Shown: positions 12,283-21,721, counted from the first letter of the stretch. The stretch: 64,000 nt of DNA from Burkholderiales bacterium (GCA_019753155.1 JAIELG010000042.1:17646-81645); one strand, 5' to 3'. Notes: generated by a model not told the origin, from the sequence alone. Made by a program: numbers and translations.

Positions 12283-12789
12283 TTAATCCGCCAGTTGCAG
12301 GGTGCTGGAACGCTCCGTCCAGTCCCCTCCGCTATCTTGGACGAGTTCCTGAATTTTGACCATCTTTTCCGAGATTTCCGTTATTTTCCCGAAATTCTGG
12401 CCCAGATAGTTACCAGTGGCGACCCGGTACAACGTGTTGTCGGGCGCCTTGATCAAGGCGTAAATGGTGCTGCTCTGTCTGATGACGCCGACCATTTGCA
12501 GCCCTTCCAGCGGGAACGATTCCAGCGCTTCCTTCCGGCGGGTCAGGTCGGGTTGCAGTCCTCCGCCCTTTCCTGCTTTTGCGATCTCCATTTTTCGCGG
12601 ATTGAAGGGGTCGGTCAGATCGAAATCGTCATAGGCGAAGGGTTCATAAGGCCGGATTTCCGGGAGCGGTTCGACCTTGCCGCGCAGATTTGCCCCGGAA
12701 TTTTTCACGAATTCATTGAGATCCCGAAATTCGGTCTGACCGCAGGCAGACAGGGAGAGCGCCAGGATCAAGGTCAGCCCCGTTCTCAT
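12283..12789 (-). CDS. pilP: Type IV pilus inner-membrane-associated lipoprotein PilP
   Basis: PilP is a lipoprotein linking the PilN/PilO platform to the PilQ secretin. The 168-residue product has a lipoprotein signal with lipobox LSAC (Cys16), a disordered middle (EPLPEIRPYEPFAYDDFDLTDPF) and the PilP beta-domain (LQMVGVIRQSSTIYALIKAPD) characteristic of the family. It overlaps pilO by four bases (ATGA) and precedes pilQ by 16 nt. Confidence 0.95.
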   Translation of the reverse strand: MRTGLTLILALSLSACGQTEFRDLNEFVKNSGANLRGKVEPLPEIRPYEPFAYDDFDLTDPFNPRKMEIAKAGKGGGLQPDLTRRKEALESFPLEGLQMVGVIRQSSTIYALIKAPDNTLYRVATGNYLGQNFGKITEISEKMVKIQELVQDSGGDWTERSSTLQLAD

Positions 12790-13391
12790 TTCTTACCCTT
12801 CTTTCCCAAATCGGCCGCGTCCGGATAGCGGTAGGTTCTGACGATCGCATCCATGGTCAGCAGCCCCTCTTTTCCGGGGGCAATGCTGATGCTGTCCAGT
12901 GTGACGATGCGCGGCAATTGCGCAAGATCGCTGGCAAAAGCACCGATGTCGTGATAGCTGCCCGTCACCTTGATGGAGATCGGCAGTTCCGCATAAAATT
13001 CCGTGATGTCTTCCTGGGGGGCGGGCTTGAAAAGATCGAACTGGAGTCCGCGACCCAGGCCGGCCTGGTTGATGTCGACCAGGAGGGCCTCCATTTCGGA
13101 GCGGTTCGGCAATTGCCTCAGGAGCGCGCCGAAAGATTTTTCGATATCCTGGAGCTGGCGCTTGTAAAAGTCGAGATTGACGGCATCCTTCTTTTTCGCG
13201 AGAAAGGTTTCTTTCAGCGTGTCTTCTTCCTTCTTTGCATTGTCGAGGTCACTCCACTGGCCTTTCCAGTCCAGGAAAAATCCCATGACCATCAATGCAA
13301 ACAGTATGGCGCCAAGCAGCATCAGCTTGGGCGCCCAGGGCCATGAGCCGGGATCCTTGAAATTCAGTTTTTTAAGTTCGTCGAGCGTCAT
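12786..13391 (-). CDS. pilO: Type IV pilus assembly protein PilO
   Basis: PilO heterodimerises with PilN in the periplasm as part of the alignment subcomplex between the cytoplasmic ATPases and PilQ. The 201-residue sequence has a short cytosolic N-terminus, one transmembrane helix (about residues 22-42), a coiled coil rich in K/E/D, and the ferredoxin-like core (ELPISIKVTGSYHDIGAFASD). It begins at ATG 13391, 3 nt after the pilN stop, and overlaps pilP by ATGA. Confidence 0.95.
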   Translation of the reverse strand: MTLDELKKLNFKDPGSWPWAPKLMLLGAILFALMVMGFFLDWKGQWSDLDNAKKEEDTLKETFLAKKKDAVNLDFYKRQLQDIEKSFGALLRQLPNRSEMEALLVDINQAGLGRGLQFDLFKPAPQEDITEFYAELPISIKVTGSYHDIGAFASDLAQLPRIVTLDSISIAPGKEGLLTMDAIVRTYRYPDAADLGKKGKK

Positions 13392-13394
13392 AGG

Positions 13395-13979
13395 TCAATT
13401 CTTCGGCGCATTGGCCGCTGCAGCTGCCTTGTGCGTGAGGTTGAGGAAGAGACTGAATTCGCTCAACCTCTGGCTGTTGACCGTCACGCTGTGGATTTCC
13501 ACGAGGCTGGGGGACGCCATCCATTGCGAATCGTCCAGGCTGCGCATCAGCGTGGAAACCCGTGCATTCGACTGGGCATAGCCCGTCAGATGAATTTTCG
13601 TGATTTTCCCCTGGGATTCCTCCTGAAGCGATCTGAGATAAATCCCCTCGGGAACCCGCTTGGCGAGTTGATCCATCAAATGGACCGCCTCGGCGCGGTT
13701 GTCCTGCAATTTCTCGACGACCTGTTTCCTGGCCAGCAGAGCCCGCGTCTGCTCCTTGAGCTTTCTGATATCCTCGATTTGATGATCCAGAATGGCAATC
13801 TGCTGTTTGAGGTAGTTGTTCCGTTCGTTCTGGTAATCGATCCTGGAATTGATGGCGACATGAACGGCGAAGATGATCACGAGCCCCAGGCCGGCGGTCA
13901 TCCCCGCAAGAATGGCGATTTGCCGCCTCAGGGCTTCCCGTTTTCTTTCGCGGTGGGGGAGAAGATTGATCCGGATCAT
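13395..13979 (-). CDS. pilN: Type IV pilus assembly protein PilN
   Basis: PilN has the hallmark N-terminal INLLPHRE motif (residues 4-11) that docks into the PilM groove, one transmembrane helix (about residues 22-44), a periplasmic coiled coil and a C-terminal ferredoxin-like domain. The 194-residue length fits the family. It follows pilM by 13 nt and precedes pilO by 3 nt. Confidence 0.95.
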   Translation of the reverse strand: MIRINLLPHRERKREALRRQIAILAGMTAGLGLVIIFAVHVAINSRIDYQNERNNYLKQQIAILDHQIEDIRKLKEQTRALLARKQVVEKLQDNRAEAVHLMDQLAKRVPEGIYLRSLQEESQGKITKIHLTGYAQSNARVSTLMRSLDDSQWMASPSLVEIHSVTVNSQRLSEFSLFLNLTHKAAAAANAPKN

Positions 13980-13992
13980 ACTGGCGCCTCGA

Positions 13993-15090
13993 TCATGTCG
14001 GGTCGAAGCCCCTCAGGGAGAGGCCGCAGGCGATCAGGAGCATGGGCGCATCCGTCGCGAGCTGTCTCGGGTTGATCCTGCTGGAGAGTTCCATCCCGCC
14101 GAACGGATTTGCGATGGTGGTGCTGACCTGGGTACGGCTCGACACGGTGTCGTCCAGGCCCTGGATCGTGGCACAGCCTCCGGCAAGAACGATATGGTGG
14201 ACTTCGTTGAACGGCGTGGACGTGAAAAAGAACTGCAATGCACGGGAAACCTCGAGCGCGAGATTTTCCCTGAAGGGGCGGAGAATCTCCGTTTCATAGT
14301 TGTCGGGAAGCCCGCCCTTGCGCTTGGCCATCTCCGCTTCATCCAGTGTCAGGTTGTAGAAATGCTGGATGTCGTAAGTGAGCTGGTTGCCTCCGAAAGG
14401 CTGATCCCGCATGTAAACCGATTGTCCGTTGCGCAGCACATTGATGCTCATGAGGCTTGCGCCGATATCGACGATCGCTATGGTCTTGTCGCGCCCCGCA
14501 TTCGGAAATTGCCGCTGGATCAATTCGAAAGCGGTCTGGGATGCATAGGGTTCGACATCCATCACGATCGCGCTGAGGCCCGAAGCCTCGGCAGTTGCCA
14601 CGCGGTCTTCCACTTTTTCCTTGCGGGACGCCGCGATCAGGACTTCGACTTCGTCCGGATTTCCCGGCGCAGGTCCGATGACCTGGAAATCGAGATTGAC
14701 TTCATCCAGAGCGAAAGGGATGTACTGGTTGGCTTCCGTTTCAACCAGAAAGCTCAGGTCTTCTTCGCTTTGGCCTGCGGGTACGATGATTTTTTTCGTG
14801 ATGACCGCCGCCGCAGGCAAAGCCATCGCCACGCTCTTGTTGCGGGTTCCCAGCTTCTTCCAGACCCGCCCGACGCATTCGCTCACCGCGTCGAAATCGT
14901 TGATGTTGCCGTCGAGCACGGCTTCCCGGGGGAGCAGCTCGATGGCGTAGCGCTCGACCCGATACTTGTTTTCCCCGATCTTGTCGAGTTCGACCATCTT
15001 GACTGCCGACGAACTGATGTCGATGCCAATCAGAGGGACAGATCTGATTTGCCAGAAATTGAGGTCGAAATCGAAATTTCCTTTGAACAT
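13993..15090 (-). CDS. pilM: Type IV pilus assembly ATPase-like PilM
   Basis: PilM is an FtsA/actin-like cytosolic protein that binds ATP and the PilN N-terminus. The 365-residue protein has the actin-fold phosphate loops LIGIDISSSAVKMVEL (near residues 20-35) and IAIVDIGASLMSINVL, and the adenosine motif IVLAGGCATIQGLDD. It is first in pilMNOPQ and follows a good sigma70-like promoter at 15128-15156. The divergent neighbour is the PBP1A gene, a conserved arrangement in beta- and gammaproteobacteria. Confidence 0.96.
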   Translation of the reverse strand: MFKGNFDFDLNFWQIRSVPLIGIDISSSAVKMVELDKIGENKYRVERYAIELLPREAVLDGNINDFDAVSECVGRVWKKLGTRNKSVAMALPAAAVITKKIIVPAGQSEEDLSFLVETEANQYIPFALDEVNLDFQVIGPAPGNPDEVEVLIAASRKEKVEDRVATAEASGLSAIVMDVEPYASQTAFELIQRQFPNAGRDKTIAIVDIGASLMSINVLRNGQSVYMRDQPFGGNQLTYDIQHFYNLTLDEAEMAKRKGGLPDNYETEILRPFRENLALEVSRALQFFFTSTPFNEVHHIVLAGGCATIQGLDDTVSSRTQVSTTIANPFGGMELSSRINPRQLATDAPMLLIACGLSLRGFDPT

Positions 15091-15127
15091 AGACTGGTTA
15101 TGCGCGCTTTCCGATAATTCGGTTTAG

Positions 15128-15156
15128 ATGCTAGCAGCAACGCCGCGCTATGTAAA
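15128..15156 (-). promoter_or_regulatory. Probable sigma70 promoter of pilMNOPQ
   Basis: On the minus strand TTTACA (15156-15151) and TAGCAT (15133-15128) are separated by exactly 17 nt in the pilM/mrcA divergent gap, placing a start site about 30 nt before the pilM ATG. This is a consensus match only. Confidence 0.5.
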
Positions 15157-15181
15157 GAATATCATCTGACTTGGCGGCGAG

Positions 15182-15211
15182 TTTCTTTTGCGCTGTGACA
15201 GGCCATATAAT
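15182..15211 (+). promoter_or_regulatory. Possible mrcA promoter
   Basis: A perfect TATAAT (15206-15211) lies 35 nt before the mrcA ATG. The best -35 is a weak TTTCTT 18 nt upstream (15182-15187), so the -10 box carries most of the evidence. Confidence 0.4.
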
Positions 15212-15246
15212 ACCGGATTGAGAACACTTTTAAGACTGATTCTTTC

Positions 15247-17520
15247 ATGTTTGCACGATGGTCGCTTTATATTTTACTCAGCGCGCTTGGAGTGGGCCTG
15301 GTTGTCGCCGGACTTGTCGCATTTGCCGCCGTCATGGCCTACCCGAATCTGCCTTCTCTCGATGTGCTTAAGGATTATCGCCCGAAGGTCCCCCTCAGGG
15401 TTTACAGCGAAGACGGCGTGCTGATAGGGGAGTTCGGGGAAGAGCGGCGCGCGGTGGTTTCGATCAAGGCGGTTCCGAAACTCATGAAAGAGGCCATTCT
15501 TGCCGCGGAAGACGAGCGATTCTACGAGCATGGCGGCATCGATTACCAGGGGGTGTTGAGGGCGGCCTGGGCCAATGTCGTGCATGGCGGATCGCGCCAG
15601 GGGGCGAGCACGATTACGATGCAGGTGGCGCGGAATTTTTTCCTGACGAAGGAGAAAACACTGTCGCGGAAATTCAACGAAGCGCTGCTGTCTTTCAAGA
15701 TCGAGCATAACCTGAGCAAGGATGAAATCCTGCAGCTTTACATCAACCAGATTTATCTCGGGCAAAAGGCATACGGTTTCGCTGCCGCGTCCCAGGTCTA
15801 TTTCGGCAAGCCGCTCGACAGGCTGACCGTATCCGAGATGGCTGTTCTGGCCGGATTGCCCAAGGCGCCTTCGAGCTACAACCCGGTCGTCAACCCGGAG
15901 CGTTCGAAGCTGCGTCAGCTTTATGTATTGCACCGCATGCTGGTGCTCGGTTTTCTGACGGATGCCCAGTACCAGGCTGCGGTAAAGGAGCCGCTCAAGG
16001 TGAAGCATGAGCGCCACGATTACCCCGCCAAGGCGGAATATCTCGCGGAAATGGTTCGCCAGGACATGTACGACAGGTACAAGGATGACATTTATACCAA
16101 GGGATACAAGGTCTATACGACATTGCGCTGGGCCGATCAGGTCGCGGCTTACCAGGCGGTGCGCAAGGGCGTGATGGATTTCGATGAGCGGCATGGCTAC
16201 AGGGGGCCTGAAAAATACGTCGATTTGTCCGAAGGGGACAATAAGCTCGACGAGATCCTCGACGATTTCGACGAAAGCGAGGAAATTTTGCCCGCCATCG
16301 TGCTGCAGGCTTCCCCCTATGTCGTGAAGGCCTATGTCAAGGGCGTCGGGAATGTCGCCATCGGTCCGGATGGCTTGAAGCGGGCGAAAAAGATGCTGGA
16401 AGAGACGCCTTCGCACATAAAACCCGGTGCCGTGATCCGCGTGCAGTTGGATGCGAAGAACAGATGGCAGATCACGCAACTGCCGGTGGTCGAGGCCGCG
16501 CTTGTTTCCGTTACGCCCCAGACGGGCGCCATCCGGGCGCTGGTCGGAGGATTCGACTTCAATCAGAACCAGTTCAACCATGTGACCCAGGCATGGCGCC
16601 AACCCGGATCGAGCTTCAAGCCTTTCATTTATTCGGCTGCGTTGGAAAAGGGCTTCACTCCAGCCACGATTGTGGAGGATGCGCCCCTGGTGTTCAGCGC
16701 CGCCCAGACCGGAAGCGTTCCCTGGGAGCCCAAGAATTACGAGGGAACCTATGCAGGACCGATGAGGATAAGAGTTGCGCTTGCCGAATCGAAAAACCTG
16801 GTTGCAATCAGGATATTGCAGTCTATTGGAACCAATTATGCGCAGGATTACATCACCCGCTTCGGTTTCGATCCGAAAATGCATCCGCCCTATTTGACCA
16901 TGGCCCTGGGCGCCGGCTCGGCAACCCCGTGGCAGATGGCGAGCGCCTATTCCGTATTTGCAAACGGAGGGTACAGGATCAGCCCCTACTATATAGCCCG
17001 TATCGAAAACCAGGAAGGGCGCGTCCTGGCAAAGGCTGCTCCGGTGACTGCAGGGGGGCAGGGTACTTCCCCCGTGATCGATCCGCGCAATGCCTTCATC
17101 ATGACCAGCATGATGCACGATGTGATCAGGTATGGCACGGGCGCGAAGGCCATGCAGTTGGGCCGCGCAGACCTCGCGGGCAAGACCGGGACCACCAATG
17201 ACCAGGTGGATGCCTGGTTCGCGGGATTCCAGCCTACCTTGACCACGATTGCCTGGATCGGATACGATCAGCCCAGAACTCTGGGAAAGGGGGAGACCGG
17301 CGCTCAGGCCGCGCTGCCCATCTGGATGGGCTACATGGGCAAGGCGCTGAAAGGTGTGCCGGAGGCGGCCTTCACCATGCCGCCGGGCGTGGTCGATGCC
17401 AAAATCAATCCCCAGACCGGGCAGTTCGAGTCAGGGGGGGCAATGGACGAATATTTTTATCAGGAAGCCGTGCCGAGCGCCGCGAAAAAGCCTGATGCCC
17501 CCGCGGATCCGTTATTCTGA
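15247..17520 (+). CDS. mrcA: Penicillin-binding protein 1A, bifunctional glycosyltransferase/transpeptidase
   Basis: This class A PBP polymerises lipid II into glycan strands and cross-links them. The 757 residues have an N-terminal transmembrane anchor (about 8-30) and a GT51 domain with the catalytic-glutamate motif EDERFYEHGGID (88-99), then GASTITMQVARN. An inserted OB-like domain precedes the transpeptidase domain with S455xxK458 (SSFK), S515-K-N517 and K646-T-G-T. All catalytic motifs are intact. It is divergent from pilM. A two-base gap separates it from the next gene. Confidence 0.97.
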   Translation: MFARWSLYILLSALGVGLVVAGLVAFAAVMAYPNLPSLDVLKDYRPKVPLRVYSEDGVLIGEFGEERRAVVSIKAVPKLMKEAILAAEDERFYEHGGIDYQGVLRAAWANVVHGGSRQGASTITMQVARNFFLTKEKTLSRKFNEALLSFKIEHNLSKDEILQLYINQIYLGQKAYGFAAASQVYFGKPLDRLTVSEMAVLAGLPKAPSSYNPVVNPERSKLRQLYVLHRMLVLGFLTDAQYQAAVKEPLKVKHERHDYPAKAEYLAEMVRQDMYDRYKDDIYTKGYKVYTTLRWADQVAAYQAVRKGVMDFDERHGYRGPEKYVDLSEGDNKLDEILDDFDESEEILPAIVLQASPYVVKAYVKGVGNVAIGPDGLKRAKKMLEETPSHIKPGAVIRVQLDAKNRWQITQLPVVEAALVSVTPQTGAIRALVGGFDFNQNQFNHVTQAWRQPGSSFKPFIYSAALEKGFTPATIVEDAPLVFSAAQTGSVPWEPKNYEGTYAGPMRIRVALAESKNLVAIRILQSIGTNYAQDYITRFGFDPKMHPPYLTMALGAGSATPWQMASAYSVFANGGYRISPYYIARIENQEGRVLAKAAPVTAGGQGTSPVIDPRNAFIMTSMMHDVIRYGTGAKAMQLGRADLAGKTGTTNDQVDAWFAGFQPTLTTIAWIGYDQPRTLGKGETGAQAALPIWMGYMGKALKGVPEAAFTMPPGVVDAKINPQTGQFESGGAMDEYFYQEAVPSAAKKPDAPADPLF

Positions 17521-17522
17521 TC

Positions 17523-18107
17523 GTGGCGAAAGAGCGTTCGAAAAAATACGAGCAGATGCGGGAGCGCATCGCTTATCTTGCCGCCCGGCTCATTGCGGAG
17601 GACGGAATAGACGATTTTTCCCAGGCGAAACGCAAGGCCGCCCAGCAGATCGGCGCCCCCGACACGCACTGCCTGCCCAACAACAGCGAGATCGAGCGGG
17701 CGCTGCGCACGTTCAGGAGTCTTTACCAGCAGGACGAGCAGCCCAGGGTGCTCGTCCATTTGAGGCAGCAGGCGCTTGAATTGATGCGCCTGCTGGGTCG
17801 TTTCAACCCCTATCTGACGGGTCCTGTTCTGACGGGTATTGCGGGGAAATATTCGGAAATCGACCTGAAGCTTTATACCGACAGCGTCAAGGATGTCGAG
17901 TTTTTCCTCATCGACCATCGCATTCCGTACAAATCAGGGGAAATCAGATCGGGCTGGGGAAGCGTCCCGGTTTTCGTGCTGGAGCAGGACGGCATTGCCG
18001 CCAATGTTGCGGTCTATCCGGAGAACGACCTGTATACCGTTTCGAACCCCCGCGCGAGGCTTTCCCAGGTCGAGGAGCTGCTCTCGGATGTGCCGGATAC
18101 GCCCTGA
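17523..18107 (+). CDS. Conserved protein of unknown function downstream of PBP1A
   Basis: A 194-residue soluble protein, with no signal peptide or membrane segment. The N-terminal half is helical and basic (KERSKKYEQMRERIAYLAARL). The C-terminal half contains GIAGKYSEIDLKLYTDSVKDVEF (about 105-126) followed by a beta-rich tail, a layout resembling a small nucleotidyltransferase-like fold. I recall similar betaproteobacterial proteins, sometimes misnamed as UDP-N-acetylmuramate-alanine ligase, but there is no Mur-ligase P-loop here. The start is GTG at 17523, two bases after mrcA, without a clear ribosome site, so translation probably depends on mrcA; ATG at 17554 is an alternative. Function unknown. 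Confidence 0.8.
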   Translation: MAKERSKKYEQMRERIAYLAARLIAEDGIDDFSQAKRKAAQQIGAPDTHCLPNNSEIERALRTFRSLYQQDEQPRVLVHLRQQALELMRLLGRFNPYLTGPVLTGIAGKYSEIDLKLYTDSVKDVEFFLIDHRIPYKSGEIRSGWGSVPVFVLEQDGIAANVAVYPENDLYTVSNPRARLSQVEELLSDVPDTP

Positions 18108-18148
18108 AATCAGGGGGCCAGGCAGTTTCCGGGCATCAATCCATCTGC

Positions 18149-18202
18149 GCGGGAAAATTCCCGCACGATAGGATGGCTGCATTGGTTAAAACCAATGCAG
18201 CC
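18149..18202. terminator. Tandem hairpins, possible bidirectional terminator
   Basis: Two adjacent palindromes: GCGGGAA-AA-TTCCCGC (18149-18164), and a 13-bp stem GGCTGCATTGGTT/AACCAATGCAGCC around AA (18175-18187 with 18190-18202). They lie between the plus-strand mrcA unit and the minus-strand lipoprotein/remnant. No T run follows on either strand, so a classical intrinsic terminator is not shown; a repeat element or RNA-stability hairpin is also possible. Confidence 0.45.
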
Positions 18203-18211
18203 CTCTTGACA

Positions 18212-18348
18212 TCATCCGATAAGCATGGCTGAAAAGCCGGAAAGCATTCCGAACATCCATAGAAGCATGGTGTTTTTAGCCATTTCGACGGAGATCCCCA
18301 TATCCTTTTCAAGAGCATTTCAAGCTCCCTGATATCCCGCTTCGTCGC
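18212..18348 (-). pseudogene. Frameshifted remnant of a coiled-coil/C-terminal membrane-anchor protein
   Basis: From 18348 the minus strand reads ATKRDIRELEMLL, typical of the coiled-coil part of small CCDC90/DUF1640-like bacterial proteins. About position 18305 the frame breaks. In another frame the sequence continues EKDMGISVEMAKNTMLLW and then a hydrophobic segment MFGMLSGFSAMLIG ending at TGA (18214-18212). Adding one base near 18306 would join charged helix and membrane anchor, exactly the order of that family. No convincing N-terminal part is visible upstream. Family assignment rests on pattern recognition; the frameshift could in principle be a sequencing error. Confidence 0.5.
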
Positions 18349-18446
18349 CGATTCATCGCTGCTTTCCCGATATGGCCATATCGGACGCAAACCCCCATTT
18401 CCTTCAACCGCGGAAGCGGTCGAAGGGCTTTTGAGATGCGCCGCAA

Positions 18447-20456
18447 TCAGTTCGAATTGTTGCAACCTGCAAGCAATCCGAAGGGGCTGGCTTGGCCCGG
18501 AGGCGCAACCGTTGGATTGCTGTAATCGGAAACAAGCCCCGGAAGAAGCAGGGTCGCAGTGGAGGGTGGATCGTTGCCTACGACCCCGGCCCTCGCTTCC
18601 AGTGTAACGGTGACCCAGTAAGCATAGTTTTTCGCGTAGCTGATGGTTGCCAGGGCGAAGCCATTTACATCGGTTGTGGTTGTGCCATTTACGCTAGCCA
18701 CGTTTCCGGGATCGAGCCTGCCGTTTCCGTTGTAGTCATTGGTTAAAATAGAAAATTGGGTGCCGGCGACGCTCATGCCTGTCAGCGGGTTGGGGAGGGC
18801 GCTGACAGACACCGGGCCGCGTATGCCGTTGAAATTGATGTCTTCGTTGCCGCAGGTTGCGGTGTAGGCTGGACTCCATACACCGCCGACAAGAATATGT
18901 TGTCCCTTGGAAAAACTGACTGGTCGCAATACGAAGCGCACCTGCGTCCCTGCGGGGGCCGGGTTTCCGGCAGAATCGGTCACCAGCGCGGAATAAGTCT
19001 TGCTGTAGTTGGGCGGAGCGGATGCCACCAGATTGTCCGTACCCAGCCGCACGAACAGGGCGGAACCGCCGATTGTCAGCGAAATGGACGAAGGCGCCAC
19101 GGCGGGAACGATCGGGACGCCATTGATGTCGACAACCGTGGCGCTGATGGTGACTCCATTTTGCGCGCCGCTGACGGCGCCGGCCGTGTAGGTCACGGAG
19201 GCGGTTCCGGAGGCATCGGTGGTCGCGGTTGCAGCGCTCAACCTGCCGCTGCTGGTATCCTGTGTGATCGAGAAACTGACCCGTGCATTCTGGACCAGAT
19301 TCAGGGCCGCATCGCGCACCACCGCCGATATGGTGGAACTATTGCTGGTTTGCCCTACTGCAGTGTTTGTCAGCTGGATGGTGCTGGGGCTGGACTGGAC
19401 AGTGATGCTGGTTGCCGTGGTCGCAACGAAATTCACGTTCAGGGTTGCGGAAGGCGTGCCGCCGACACCGGAGGCCGTGATGATGGCGGGGCCGGAAGAA
19501 GGAGAGGATATGCTTGCAGTGGCTGTTCCGGTCGCGTCGGTGGTTGCCGGGCTGCCCGTGATCGTGCCGCGGCTTGCCGTAAACGTCACTGCCTGGCCCA
19601 CCTGAGGCAGGCCGGTATTGGTCCAGAGAGCGGAAAGGGGAGTGGCTGTATTCACATTGATTTGCGGGACGGTTCCGGCCGCGGCAGGAGGCCCGGAAAG
19701 AGTGAAGCTGGCGTTGCTGATGGTAAGGTTCTGGGCTTTCGTCGCTCCCGCTGCAGTGGCCGTAATCACGTCGTTGCCAGCCTTCGTGGCCGTCACGGTC
19801 GCTGTGATGGACCCCGTGGCGTCGGTAATGCCGTTTGCCGGGGCAAGCGCGACGGTATTGCCCTGCTGCGAAGAGACCGTCACCGCAACGCCTGGCACGA
19901 TATTGCCTGCAGAATCCTTGACGGTTATGGTGAGCGGGGTCGAAGCGCCGAACGCCAGAGAATTGTTGCCGCTGAATGAAATCGTCGTGCCGACGACGCT
20001 CACGCTATTCGTTGCGGTTATTCCGTCGACCGTTGCGCTGATCGTAATGGTGCGGTTGGCTTTGCTGGCGCCGAGATTAAGCTGTGCAGTTACGAGACCG
20101 TTCGCATCGGATACGCCCACCGCGCTGAGGTTGCTGATATAGGCGGTCGGATCGGCGCCTTTAGAAAAGACGACCGTTCTTCCAGGGATGACCTGCCCGG
20201 TCAGGCCGAGCACGATTGCCGTCAGGGTGGTGGTGGAAGCGCCTGAAGAATTCATCTGCGGGCTGCTTACCAGGAGTTGAGCGGTGCTTGCCGTGGTGGC
20301 CGCCGTCACTGCCGCCGGCGCGGAAGCTGCGCCGCCGCCCGCTGTCGCGCTCTTGCTGCTGCCGCCTCCGCAGCCGCCGAGAGCGGCGATCACGGCTGCA
20401 ATCAGCAGATATGCCGGGAATCTGGAATTTCCTTGACCGAAAAAAATGTTACGCAC
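18447..20456 (-). CDS. Ig-like (Big_1/invasin-type) repeat lipoprotein
   Basis: A 669-residue exported protein. The N-terminus is a lipoprotein signal with lipobox LGGC (Cys29, +2 Gly, suggesting outer-membrane sorting) followed by a Gly/Ser/Ala-rich linker. About five beta-sandwich repeats follow, with recurring patterns such as VSDANGLVTAQL, ITDATGSITATV, TTDATGTATASI and TTDASGTASVTY, typical of bacterial Ig-like group 1 domains. The last quarter holds Asp/Asn loops (NEDINFNGI, NDYNGNGRLDPGN) resembling calcium sites, and cysteines that could form disulfides. Composition is Ala/Thr/Ser/Gly-rich. The GTG start has a good GAGGGGG Shine-Dalgarno. A surface adhesin or structural role is inferred only. 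Confidence 0.75.
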   Translation of the reverse strand: MRNIFFGQGNSRFPAYLLIAAVIAALGGCGGGSSKSATAGGGAASAPAAVTAATTASTAQLLVSSPQMNSSGASTTTLTAIVLGLTGQVIPGRTVVFSKGADPTAYISNLSAVGVSDANGLVTAQLNLGASKANRTITISATVDGITATNSVSVVGTTISFSGNNSLAFGASTPLTITVKDSAGNIVPGVAVTVSSQQGNTVALAPANGITDATGSITATVTATKAGNDVITATAAGATKAQNLTISNASFTLSGPPAAAGTVPQINVNTATPLSALWTNTGLPQVGQAVTFTASRGTITGSPATTDATGTATASISSPSSGPAIITASGVGGTPSATLNVNFVATTATSITVQSSPSTIQLTNTAVGQTSNSSTISAVVRDAALNLVQNARVSFSITQDTSSGRLSAATATTDASGTASVTYTAGAVSGAQNGVTISATVVDINGVPIVPAVAPSSISLTIGGSALFVRLGTDNLVASAPPNYSKTYSALVTDSAGNPAPAGTQVRFVLRPVSFSKGQHILVGGVWSPAYTATCGNEDINFNGIRGPVSVSALPNPLTGMSVAGTQFSILTNDYNGNGRLDPGNVASVNGTTTTDVNGFALATISYAKNYAYWVTVTLEARAGVVGNDPPSTATLLLPGLVSDYSNPTVAPPGQASPFGLLAGCNNSN

Positions 20457-20533
20457 GCAAGCCCCCTCTTTTCAACGCAATCGTCACGCAATGCCGAGAC
20501 GGTACAATAAAACTTTTCCAAATACAATAGCTG

Positions 20534-21559
<1,026 letters not shown>

Positions 21560-21649
21560 TTAAATCATCCCGGGAACTATTCAATAACGCGGCTGGTCTT
21601 ACTTTCCAGATGATACTTGATCATCCCCGCTATCCCCTCTACGAGCGGG

Positions 21650-21673
21650 CGTCTTATCAATAAGACGTTTTTT
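21650..21673 (+). terminator. Intrinsic terminator, plus orientation (orphan)
   Basis: CGTCTTAT (21650-21657) pairs with ATAAGACG (21660-21667), followed directly by TTTTTT (21668-21673). The T run is on the plus strand, yet both neighbouring genes (hemB, engB) are on the minus strand. Confidence 0.6.
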
Positions 21674-21676
21674 ATA

Positions 21677-21721
21677 CCCTCTCCGGCTTTCTTCCCCTTT
21701 TTCCGGAGAGGGTTTCTTTTT
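21677..21721 (+). terminator. Second intrinsic terminator, plus orientation (orphan)
   Basis: CCCTCTCCGG (21677-21686) pairs with CCGGAGAGGG (21703-21712), followed by TTTCTTTTT. On the minus strand the hairpin could also impede transcription leaving engB, but there it is followed by an A-rich stretch rather than T. Together with the preceding hairpin it forms a tandem pair. Confidence 0.55.

Larger units (their letters stand above)
18108..18446. other. Intergenic pocket: hairpins plus decayed gene
   Basis: This 339-nt gap between convergent transcription units contains two near-perfect palindromes (18149-18164 and 18175-18202) and a minus-strand frameshifted remnant (18212-18348). An open frame of 109 codons can be read over the whole gap on the minus strand, but only the remnant portion looks protein-like. 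Confidence 0.5.

Noticed and set aside
18215..18465. Intact 109-codon minus-strand gene
   Set aside because: The frame overlaps the end of the Ig-repeat gene, has no ribosome site, and only a middle section is protein-like; the frameshifted relic explains it better.
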